Below the pieces are notes generated by a model, which had not been told where the DNA came from, searched no databases, and worked only from the letters and a program-made list of their open reading frames with translations. A stretch of DNA of 64,000 nt, from positions 469,717 through 533,716 of the forward strand of contig VXAA01001141.1 in the NCBI GenBank assembly GCA_013399115.1, written 5' to 3'. Made by a program: the position numbers and the translations under genes. Shown here piece after piece: positions 11,270 to 22,400 of this stretch (the stretch's first letter is position 1; each line of letters opens with the position of its first letter). The stretch is from Anseranas semipalmata. Taxonomy: Eukaryota; Chordata; Aves; Anseriformes; Anseranatidae.

Positions 11270-11302
11270 TATATATATATATATATAAGTATATATATAT
11301 AC
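11270..11302. repeat. (TA)n microsatellite in ZNF609 3'UTR
   Basis: Two TA runs separated by AGT, between the two poly(A) signals. Length polymorphism is likely. Confidence 0.9.
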
Positions 11303-11346
11303 AAACTGTACTCTTCTTGCCTTTGTACATTTGGGCAAGGAGAGAG

Positions 11347-11352
11347 AATAAA
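11347..11352 (+). terminator. ZNF609: Distal poly(A) signal of ZNF609
   Basis: AATAAA within AGAGAATAAATC, followed within 40 bp by a GTGAGGGTGGCTTTTT downstream element. This is the most likely main 3' end of ZNF609. Confidence 0.75.
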
Positions 11353-11370
11353 TCTTTTTAAGAGACAATC

Positions 11371-11985
11371 ACAAACCTGTGAGGGTGGCTTTTTCTTCCT
11401 GTCCCTGCTCCCCCGGATGCCTCTGTCCCCAGCCGACGCGGCCGCTGGGCTTTGGGGTTGGGGGGGGACATGGGGGCCACCGCTGCTGCTCTGGCCTCTG
11501 TCCCCATGCCTACAGGGAGCCCTCGCCGAGCCGTGGCAGCGTCCCCAAGGTGGACGCGCGTGGCTGGAGGACACGGGGCAGCCACCGGTGCCCGGCCCAG
11601 GGACCCAGCCTGGGGGGCCCCGAGGGGTGGGGACCTGCCAGCACAGCGTCCCCGTGCCATTTAAAGCCCTAGAAATGCAGCTGAAGGGATAACTGATGAG
11701 GGACTTGTTGGGAAGGCCAGCTGCTGAGAGGCGACAGGAGTAATTAAGGCTTTAACAGGCAGCAATTATTTAATGGGAGGGGTGTGCTGGAACTGGGGCA
11801 GCGACAGCCCCGACCGGGTGCACGCAGCGGGGTCCTGAGCCCCCGGCACCAGCCCCGCAGAGCCCGGCCCTGCCGCTTTGCGCAGCCGCAGCCCTTCGCC
11901 GAGGCCACCGCAATCCAGGCCCGGAAAGCCCCCTTGCCCCGAGCCCACGTGCGTCCCGCTTTCGCTGCGTTGGAGGGGAAGGAGG
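11371..11985. other. Tail-to-tail intergenic spacer ZNF609/OAZ2
   Basis: About 600 bp of GC-rich sequence separating two convergent genes. I see no gene, RNA or repeat in it. Confidence 0.6.
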
Positions 11986-12011
11986 GCAAAGAGACACAAA
12001 CTTTAAGATGA

Positions 12012-12017
12012 TTTATT
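12012..12017 (-). terminator. OAZ2: Poly(A) signal of OAZ2
   Basis: TTTATT on the + strand reads AATAAA on the - strand. Downstream on that strand is a GT-rich stretch (AGTTTGTGTCTCTTT). It predicts a 3'UTR of about 1.25 kb. Confidence 0.65.
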
Positions 12018-12577
12018 CACACAAACTTGTAGCCCGGCCCCACCTCTCTCCCCCCCCAAAACAGAAAACACTGACCATGATGTTTATGGAATGGCTTGGC
12101 TTCAGCTTTTAACAAAACTCCTCCACAGAAGAGTGAGAGAGCGTAACAAAGCACACACAGACAATGCCACACGCAAGCAGCCAGGCCAGGAAGAGAGCTC
12201 GCGCCGCGTCCCCAGGGCCCGGTTTATAAATACACCCTTCTCATGTGGCGCTCCGAGAAAGCCGACCAGGTTACATCCACGTGGCACGAAGACGAGAGCA
12301 CGACCTCGCTCTGCACCGCTGCGAGCGGCGGGCGTGAAACGCGAGCGCGCACGGCTCCCTCGGGTTGGGACACGGCCGTTCCCTCCGCGTCTCGGGGCTC
12401 GAGCCCGTCTCTTTGGAAAGGCCGGAGGAAGGAGAGAGGTGTGAGGGCGGCCCCGCGCCGGCTCCTCGCCCGTCCTTGGGCAGGAGACCCAAGGCGCGAG
12501 CGCTTTTTGGACCACGGAAAGCTCCGTTCCTTTTAAATAAGCAGCCCCAGGTGGGTGAAGTTAATCTGAATGCCCCT

Positions 12578-12583
12578 TTTATT
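12578..12583 (-). terminator. OAZ2: Alternative OAZ2 poly(A) signal
   Basis: AATAAA on the - strand, about 690 bp after the stop codon. It would give a shorter OAZ2 mRNA. Confidence 0.4.
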
Positions 12584-13272
12584 GAACGCTGTGATAGTGC
12601 AGTGGTAACATTGAACAGAGTAAGACTGCTTAAACAAAAGCTGGAAGAGCAAGAAGGTTTTGTGTTTTTTTCCTTTAAAAATAAAATAAAAAAAAGTTAG
12701 ACGAGTTAAAACAGCATCGGTTGCCCCAAAGCAGAGACGCACAGGGGTTTTAATGTAGTGTTAAAGGTTAACTCAACGTCTCCTCCGTGTGTCTAACACC
12801 CCAAACATGCCTTACGCTTAAGAGTCTGAGTGAAAATCAAAAGGTAGCCGGTCAGATGAGCGCGCACCACACATCAGGTGATGGGGGAAAGAACCAACAC
12901 TGATGCGGAGAAGTCAAGGAGCTGATGATGCCGCATCTACCGCCGTGCTCCCCTACGCTGCCGGGCCCCCGCGCGGCCGGGGCACGAGGCGCCTCTAGGC
13001 TAACACACCACACAGCTGCACGTAAAGAGCTCCTATGCCAGTTCATAAACATCTTCCATTTACTATTTGGTGATTACATGTGTGTATATATAGTTCTCTA
13101 GGCAACACGTTTCAATGAGATAGTCAACTCTGAGGATACACAGGCCAATCTAACAATGAGAAATGCAGTTTCAGTCCAACAGAAGCTTGTTTTCCCTTTC
13201 CTCAAGAAAGGAGACGTAACCCTCTCTCCCCTCAAAAGCATTTTCAGGTCACGCTCGTGTCCCCTGCTGCAG

Positions 13273-13406
13273 CTATTCTTCATCAGAGGAAGAGTTCCGA
13301 TCCAGGGGGTACACCATGAACATCACGTCTGGCCGCGACGGGACAGAGGGGTGACCAGGCCTCACGATTTCAAAGCCCAAGAAGCTGAATGTCTTCAGGA
13401 GTGGAG
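13273..13406 (-). CDS. OAZ2: OAZ2 exon 5 (terminal coding)
   Basis: Starts after TTTGGTAG and encodes [19 protein letters not shown], then [11 protein letters not shown] and an acidic tail SSSDEE before TAG at 13273-13275. Confidence 0.97.
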
Positions 13407-16400
13407 CTACCAAAGAGAAGGAAATCCGTTACCATCAGGAACAATCCTGCGTTGCCCTAGAAGCCACGACCATCGCTCCCAGGCGAGATGGGAATTTCAG
13501 ACCCCTCTGAAATCCTACTACAGCGGTCGCTCCCCTGCGACCCACGAGAGCCACCCTGGTGCTGCTGCTGACCGGCCTCGAGGTGCTGCGTGGTGGTACC
13601 TTCGAGACGACGCTGAATTTGAACTGCACAAAGACCCAGAGCCTGGAGCCCTCCAGAACTCTTATGAACAAGCCAGGTTCGACAGCAACGCTCCCCCCTG
13701 CTTTTTAAAAACGAGCAAAACCCAGCATCAGACGTCCCCTGTAAACAGCCACCACGGAGGTCACCTACGCAGCCACTGCTGGTGACACAGTAGAGCAACA
13801 ACTCCTTCGTTTCGAAATTCCTCTTGGTATCATAAAATGGAGCGACATCTTGCTGGGGTCAGCACAGCTTAGCTGTAATAACGTGCTTCACTTCAGAGAA
13901 AGGCAGTGCAGCTTGTGAAGTAGCAGAGTATAATTAGAATGAAGGTTTGAGTTATTCCTGCCATGGTAATTGCTTGGTTACTAGCCTGCGTCTAGTAAGA
14001 TTTGAAGTGACACATCCGCAGCTTGGTACCTCATCACAAATCTCAAACTTCCGTGCTCTAATCACTCATCCGACACATCTATCTTTAGATCCTAATGCAG
14101 CCCCCTTAAGCCCTAAGCATCTATAGTCAGGGTCAGGATTACCTGTAGGTCTAGGAAGGGCAAAAGTGCCAGGAGATCTTTAAAAAGCAGATGAGCATCA
14201 GGGCAGCAAGCTACCAGCATTCCTTTACCATTAACCTCTCCCTGGTTTCCCCTTGCAAACCAGAGAAGATCACAGAATCCTGGTGCCAAATGCCTTCGCT
14301 CCTTACCCGAGAAGGAATATTAACCACTTTCTGGGCAGGAAAATACTCCAAGAAGCAGCTTTTTGCATGAGAGTACTAGAAATAATTTAACTGCAGGCCA
14401 GTAAAGCATACCCGGCTGGAGAAATCAAAATATTCCCTCTCCCTCGGTCTCAAGCCAGGGCTTATTTCCTGCATGAGAAACTATTTCTGATATGTAAGGA
14501 CACCAGGAAAATTCGGCACGTAACAATTCCTGCAGTAGGAAGCATCCCCCGAAGCCCTGGGACGACCGGATTTTTGTACAGATCCAGCAGCACCGTTTAA
14601 GATCTAAGGAGCAAACCTCACAGCGGGGCTGAGTTCTCACCTCTATCTTCTCTGCTTTTTCTGAAGCAAATAAAGACGTAGTTTACTTTCATTTTTTCTT
14701 CAGCAAATTCCAACAGTGCTGATAACCTGCCAAGGAGGAAGAAGACAAAAGAACATCAGCTATAGGAAGTCCTGTCCTGAGGAAGCCGCTGAGCACTATC
14801 AACTGTTTGGATGTTGTCAGGCAGAAAGATGACTTGTTTACAGGCACCTTCCAGCGAACAATGGGTGCTGAAACAATGGACTTCCTGCTTTCATGTCCAG
14901 CCCTGCAAAACGAAGAGCTGTCCTTGCACCAAGTCACCCAACAAGTCCGTGTCCTTGGCACCCGCATGCCAGCACGCACAGACATCCATCCCCACCAGCC
15001 AGAAGTTTTGCACAGAAGCCTTCACGGGTGGGAAGCTGGATATTGCAGCTGTTTACATTCCCTCCGCTGGCACCACACGTGATCTGTAAGTTTTGCACTT
15101 TATGTAAAGATTAAAAAAAAAAAAGAGCTCGTGCCTGGTGGCAGAGAATAGAAAGCCATCACTGCAGGAGCATGTGCTCAGGCAAGGCTGTTTCCCAAAC
15201 ACATCATCTGGATGGCACAGCTGAGAAGCTGCATCGTGAAACCCAGCTTCCTTCCAGCTAAATTATTTCTGCCCCTCTTGATGGGAGCAGAGCGGCACTG
15301 ACCCTGTCCGAGCCCCAGGGATCTGCGCGGCGCTGCCATCGCTGTCACTGCTGGCCTCGTAACCATTTACGATGCTGGCTGCTAGAGCGGTGACGAACAG
15401 GGCTTGAATCGAGATCTAATTAAACAGCAGTCAGTGAGACTGGAGTGCACCGAAGGAGATTAAATTTGCAAGGATTTTGTTAATATGGTAATGAACTACT
15501 TTAATTATAGCCTCTACTAGGCTGTTTTACCTAGCTAAAAATAATCTTGCAAAATCGTGCTTGAAGTCACGATGAGCTGGGCGGGTAAATACCCCCACGG
15601 AAGAACCCGCTCCCAAGAGAGCAGGCACACGGACAGCCAAAGGATTTATGGGCTGACTGCAGAAATTATGCAAACACTTATCTGGACTCGGATCCCAAGG
15701 AGACGAGCGTGAGACAGCAGGAATACAGGCACTTACTGAAGGTGCCCAGTGAGGTTTTTTTGTCATTAGCTTGTGTCATTTGCTGGTGAAGCCTATTTGG
15801 AAATTTAGGAGGACTTCAGAGAGCTCTGCGGAGGAATCCGGTGAAGCCACATCTACGCTACAGCGCTCCCCGCCAGCGGAGATCTCTGGCGAAGCACTTG
15901 GCAGGAAGTAGCTGCTCTGGAAGCTGCGTTTACACAAACTTCCCAGAGCAGAGCTGTCTGGACAAAACACTACCGTATTCTGCCAGCAGAGAAAAATCAG
16001 AGACTCTGGCAGAGCCAGAAGCCTGCATGGCAGCAGCCCAAGAGCAGAACCACCTACCGATGAGAAGGAGCACATCAATAGAATGGAGTTTTTCGCTGAA
16101 AGAGAGGAAAATAGTTGCCAAAATACACACTTGCCAACTGGCCAGTGGATCAAAATTTTCCACAAAGTATGCAAAGAATCACTCCGCTTATGTCTGGCTT
16201 ATTTTTCATTAGCGCAGGACCTCAAAAACAGTAACTCATCTCAAATGATCACCAAGGGGGGAAAAAACAACCATATGGAGGACAATTCTCTGAAGACGAG
16301 GGAGTAAGGACATAGTTTAGAGCATCACCGGCGTATGAGGAACGCTGCTCTGGGATGCCAAACTCACCCTTCTTTGCTTCCATCAGCTAATAATCCGTCA

Positions 16401-19400
16401 GGGATTTCCACAAAGAGGCTCTGATTCGAGAGCACTGCATCCCAGGAGGAGGTCTTCACCTCTGTGACCTTGTACTGGAAGTGGACAATATGAGGCTTCC
16501 CTTCGTGCACTGGGACATCTTGGTTAACAGTGATCTTCTCGTCCTGTACAGGGGAGGGAACAGAGCTCGTGAAATATGCTTTAAGGTTAAAGAAAACTAA
16601 GTGTGAAACTACAGACCAAAAATGTAAGAGACCATGCTTAAGCGAACGCGCAAAGGGACTGTGTTTTCAATGGGAGCGCCCTCCCAAAAAACTGGGATCG
16701 GCCCTTGCAGACCGGTGCGTGTCTGAAGACTCGCCTGCCACTAAAATTCACCCCAATGCAAATGCAAAATAAACACTATAATAATTTTACTGAGAACATT
16801 ATACTTTTCCCTTCCCCTTTCACTGGCTCAGGGACACACCAAAATGAGTGTTCAGACCTTGGAGTGATGTTCCAGTCACGTCTCCCTGTTCCAGTGAATG
16901 CAGTTTTGCATATTCCCATTATATTCAGTTTTTGGGGAGCAAGAGCCCACTCATTCACCCCAGCTCCCAGCCACGTCCTGCCGCTGCAGCGTGACCACCT
17001 CCATCTCCCCGGTCCCCAGCACGGCCTTTTTGTTTCAGGGATGAGCACAAATTGCTTGCCCAGCTTTTACAATCAGCTGGCACGGCAAATGGCTGGCATC
17101 CCCATTACACAGCGCAGACAGAACCCCAAAACAGACAGAAGCTACGCGGACGTGAAGATTGTGACAAGGTCATTTCCAGAGACCACAAACGTGCACGTCC
17201 CCCTCTAACACTGCCCTAACCAGGATGCCAAGCGTGCAGCCTGCCTCAAGTTCAGCTTAGCACTTCCTAGAAAACAATACTGTGGCTAAATGCCACTCCT
17301 TGTGACAGTTTTTGGAGGCAGCTGCCCAATAATGTTTTCCACATTTAACTTCTGCTCCGGAGCTGGGCAGGAGGCATTTTGCCCCCCAGGGTCACCAGGT
17401 GAGTGGCTGTCCAGTCTCCAGGTGTTTTAATTTAGCAGGGTGAGTAATTGAGCAGCTCATCACGAGCTGATGGCCAGCTGGACTGACAACAAGTCCTACT
17501 GCTGCAGAAAGCCAGCACCTCGCTGGACTCTCTTTAAGAAATGCCTTATAGTCCCATCTGTGCATCTCCGAGCGTAATGCCCACACTCGGGAAAATTTAG
17601 TCCAGTTTGGATCTGCAGCATTCCTCCTCACAACCACAGGGTGGGCAGGGGATGTTTTCTCGTAGGTGTTTTATACAACTAAGGTGTAAGCACTGCAGAA
17701 ACACCAAGGGCTCAGCAAAACCATCTGAGAACATTCCTGGGCTCCTCCACCCTGTTTCCCAGTGTTTTAACCCCTATTGCCACGTGCATGAAAATAGTCA
17801 AACTCCCTCGGTTTGACTGCTGTGACGAGGGAGAAGCCATCGAGCATGTTAATGCTGGGGACAAAGTTAGCTCTGCACGTAAATCAGGAACTGCCTGGCT
17901 CTGGTAAGCGGAGCAGAGGAAGCTGCCATTTGTTTAAAGCGCACAAAGCTGAGCGCAGGCCCGCTGGAAAACAAGTTTACACTCCGTCGGAATAAATATC
18001 CTGTAGGAAATAAGTTTATTCATTGCATTTGAAAGGATTCTGCGTGGTCGTGCCTGCTGTCGGGTTTTACCACGGTTTTAAGCCAAGTGCAGCAAGAAGC
18101 CTCCCAACAGCTGCTCCAGCAGAGGTTAAATCAGACAGCTGCTGATCAAGCCACAACAGAGCTGCAGCAGGAGTCAGGTTTGAGCCCAGCGAGAGCTCTG
18201 CACCGCAGAGGTGCATTTAAAAAAACAGAGCAAACAAGGGGATTGCGCACATCTTTCACCAGTGGCTTCACGGGAGCCTTTTACGGTTGTTTTTCCTGTG
18301 CAGAGGACGTCTCCATTTCAGAAAAGCTCCCTCTCTCAAGTAAGAGAAGCTCACAGATGCTTTCCTCATACTTCACAAAAACAAAAAACGGGGCGAGGAA
18401 GCTGAGAAAAGCAGGCTGGGACCGACACGCTGGAGGGGGAGGCACACGCGTGTGTTTGTGTGGGAAGACTGGCAGAAGCCTGCAATAGCAGGGGAAGAGC
18501 TTTCTGTGTTGGCCAGCACAGCCCCGCTGGAAGCAGAAGTCGAGCGCTTCCAAAGCCTTCCCCAGGCTCCTCACCTAGCGAGGTTTTTCCACTTGCAACC
18601 CCCCAGATCCACAGCCCACTGTCCCAAAGGCAGCGTGACCGCAGGGATTAACACAACCAGTTCCCCCGGTTCTGTGGGAATTACCCATCTCGGGCAGCCG
18701 GTATTTTATTCCCGCGTATCAAAATAGATCCCGAGGAGAGGAGCCGTTCCTGGGAAGCAGCAGCCTGGAGTTGTTTGGAACCTGCTCAAAGCAAAATCCT
18801 GTTTGCACAGCGAGTGTTCGGTTCTGGTTCACCCCTGCAAAATGCCCCTGCCATGCTTTTTACACCCAGCTGCCTCAGCCCTCTGCTCTGCAACCCCGGG
18901 CTCCGTTTCAGCGACTCGAGGCCGCGAGGACCGGCTCCAATTCATCGGGCACGAGATTTTTCCAACCCAGTTATGCTCCTCGAACGTCCCGAGCAGGACG
19001 GAGGGAGGCTCCTACGTGTTGGCAGGGAAGGGAGGAAGGACGCTGTGATCTGCCACAGCCAAGCGACTCCAGAAAGCCGTGTAAGCAGCCTGCTGTCGGC
19101 GTGTGCTACACCTGCAGCCTCCTGCCAAGTCTGCTAGCCAGAGCACGTACGCTGCACAAAGCCCGCGCTGGCTGTTCAGCACCGACTCCCTCACCGTTGC
19201 TTTCCCAGCTCTGCAAAGCTCCCTTGATCTATAGGGAGCCCCAGCTGCTTAATTTATAACGCTGGTGTGCACAAGCGCCGCGCTGCACGCTCAGGAGGAG
19301 GCAGGCTCATTCGGGAAGGTCATCCCTTGAACCGGAACAGCTGATACAGCTGGAAAAAGTACTTAAGCTTTTGGGTCCAGGTGCCTTTCCAGGTCATGCT

Positions 19401-22400
19401 GGCTGGAAAGCTCAGCCTGCTGTACCTGCAGCGCCGCGGGCTTGAGCGGGCTGCGGAGAGGGGCAGAGAATCCCAGTAACCCACATGTGAGGTGGGACTT
19501 TAAACCACTGGAGGTGGTTTAAAAACGCTGGAGGTGGTTTAAAAACGCAACCTGTTCCACCTCGGGATGAGCCACCTTAAGGAAGGGGCCGATTCTCTGA
19601 CAGAGCCTGGTGGTAAGCGAGGTTTCGTCAGCAAAACCCTGGAAAAAATTGTATTCTTACTTCTGAGAAGCTGCTATCTGGACGACATCTCCCCAGGCAG
19701 CAACCCCTGCCTACGCACCGCCACCAAAAGCTTCTGTGCTAATTCAAGGCCGTACTGAAATCACATACTTCAAAGCCTCCAAACTGTGACTCTTTCCACC
19801 AGCATCTCCTCCGTGGCTAGCCTATTTTCCACCTCCGGATCTCACCTGCTGCGTACGCAAGGCTCGGCAAATTTGGCCTGCAGGAGTTTAAGTTGCAGGG
19901 TCACCTGTTTGTCACCCCTCAGACCCCCACGGAATACATTTCGCGTCCTGAGCCCTCTTGAAGCTGCTCGTGTCTCTTCTTTGCGCGAAAGGAAGCCAGC
20001 TGAGCTGCTTGCTGCCTCTCTGGACTTCATACCCCTCTAACATCTGCGCCAATTCAATTCAACAGCGTTAAGCTGATGTCACATTACTAGTGAGAGGCTA
20101 GAGGCTGACATTTATTCACAAGGTAAGCAGGCGAGGCACATGCCACAAATTCACCAGCTGCGACCTGAAAGGGCCTGCATCCTTTCATCATATGAAGTCT
20201 GCTTGCCTCCCACGGGGTAATTAAAATCAAGCCCAACACCTATGACAGCACTTCTGTCTGAGCAGCCAAACTTGCAAGCTTAGCATAAATTTAGGCAACC
20301 TCATCTGATAGCACTTTATACCCAGGCTTGTGGAGAAACAGCGCCCGTCCCAGAAGGGAGACAGATGCGTGCCACTGTAACGCAACACGGAGAAGCCGCA
20401 CAAGCGACGATTAATCTACAGAAAGAGCCAATTCAGCTGAAAGCCAAAAGGAAAGGTCCTTTAGAACGAGGGTGGCCACAGAATCAAAGTGGCACAGACC
20501 CACGTACTCCTGGGCGTGTTTGCAGACACGGACACTTCGTGATCCTGCCTTCTAGAAATACTCCAGTTCGTGAGCCTCCCGCTTATGTGAAGCTCAGGCA
20601 GCGTTACCTTCCGGAGCAGGGCGCAGGAAGGAGCTTATCGACCCTTGTCTCCCAGCATTTCACCTTTCTGCTTCCCGCTTCCTCTTTTAAGAAGCTGCTT
20701 CGTGTGCTGATAACGCTGGCTCCGCGGGCACCAGCTGAAACAGGCCTCTGGGAACAGGACTAGCCAGTTATTTGCTGCACACCTTTGCTAAGAAGCTTCT
20801 TAATAAACAGGCGATACTCGGTGTGCACAAGCCAACAGGGCTGCTGAAAAAATTAGCTGTTTCCCCACTTATCACCTCGGAGTCGTTTGCGTTTATTCCC
20901 ACCAGACTGCGGAAGGAAGCAAGCAGAGCCGTAGCACGGGTACAAGTCATTATTTAGACGTCAGGTCTTTCTCACCTTATATATCAGAGCTGAAAGAGAA
21001 GGATCCCTGCTACCCCCTCGCCCACCGGGGATCTTCGACAGTGGGTGAGGGGCATCAGGAGCACCACAGAGGCCCTGGAACGATGTGCCTGCAGCACTGC
21101 AGCTGGGGACAGTTACTCAAAGGTAAAATACTACTGCAAGAAAAAAAGAAAAAAAAAAAGAGAGAACATCGGGTTATGTTAGGGGTCAAAGTTTGTGATG
21201 CTGCAGCTCGTCGTAACCCCAAACCGCCTGTATTCCCGCTGCCCAAGCGCTGTCGTATCGGAGGACGGCGGCGTTTTGTTGGAAATGGAGGAGGGACGTC
21301 GTAGCCAAGAACCCAGAGAGTGCTGAGCAACCTCATGCTAATAAGGGACGCCTGGAAGACCGCCAATAGCAGATGGCTGGAAACGCATGACCAGATGAGC
21401 ACACATTTTCTATAGACAAATATCTACAAATAGATCAACAGGGCCCAGAAGGAGGAGGTTTAAAGTTTCACGTTTTCAAAACAGGGAGGAGCGAAAGGGC
21501 TGCTTCTTCAGATACCTTGAACGTACCCTACAACATCCCAGTTGACATTTCCACACACACAAAGCATCATACAAGCATCCTTCAGCCCAATCTCAAATAT
21601 TACAAGTTCACCCCGCAGACTTTGTCCTAAGATCTATTTTGAAGAGCTTAATGCAAAAAGAAAAAGTCCCCCTTGTGGTCTCCAAGTTTGCTTGGATCTC
21701 CTCCGCGTGGTCTTTTAGGATCACTTTGAACACAGGCTTTAACATCTATTCTAGCTCGCAGCGTGTTCACAAAGGCAAATTATTTTGCTCCTAGAGTATC
21801 ACACCCTTTATCAGCACCATAAAAGCTCTTTGCCAAGGCACGGGGCAGCAGCGGTGTCCCGCTAACACAAAGCCTGCAAAAGCAACGCGACGAAACCGGT
21901 CATTCTCCAGCGTTCCCATGACGAAACACGCCAGCCCAAAGCTATGTAAACACCACCTTGTCACAACTTCCCTGAAAAATAAAGGGGAAACGGGAGGGCT
22001 TTAGTAGGCTGCAAGGGACAGCCTCTGCAGAACCGTTCACAACTTACTGCCTGCCCCGAAACCTCACACGTGAGGTGTTTCCAGGATGGTGTTTTCCACT
22101 CCAGTCCCTCTCCAGCAGCTAGACAGTGCTCAGCACCCGCGGACCGAGTACTGAGCCCCACCATCTGAACAGTACGCGGGGAACATACACCGACAGACCG
22201 CAAGCGAACTGCTGAAACATTCACGGATGCCAAAAATAAATAAATAAATAAATAAATCAGCCAGCTTGCAAACACAGGCAGAGATCTTGGCTATCCACCT
22301 CACACCAAACTAATCTTTTTACAGGGAACACAAATATTCTTCCTCCGCGCGTTTCCTTCTCCTCCAGGTTTGCTAGACTGTGCTCTTCAGGTGTCCCCGC

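Larger units (their letters stand above)
9260..11370 (+). other. ZNF609: ZNF609 3'UTR
   Basis: From the stop codon to just past the AATAAA at 11347-11352. It contains a 794-base gap, a duplicated 197-bp block and a TA repeat. The 3' end is set by the last poly(A) signal followed by a GT/T-rich downstream element. A 119-bp UTR intron (9265-9383) is possible because a GTAAGG donor at 9265 precedes a CAG at 9381-9383, but its pyrimidine tract is weak. Confidence 0.7.
11990..13272 (-). other. OAZ2: OAZ2 3'UTR
   Basis: Sequence between the OAZ2 stop codon (13273-13275) and the predicted cleavage site. No open frame or RNA gene was recognised inside it. The end point is inferred from the poly(A) signal. 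Confidence 0.6.

Noticed and set aside
14265..14300. ATCACAGAATCCTGG as a CR1 end
   Set aside because: The sequence after it does not follow the CR1 3' region.
21055..21057. OAZ2 as a pseudogene because of the in-frame UGA
   Set aside because: The stop is at the conserved antizyme +1 frameshift site with an intact pseudoknot, and all five exons are open with good splice sites.
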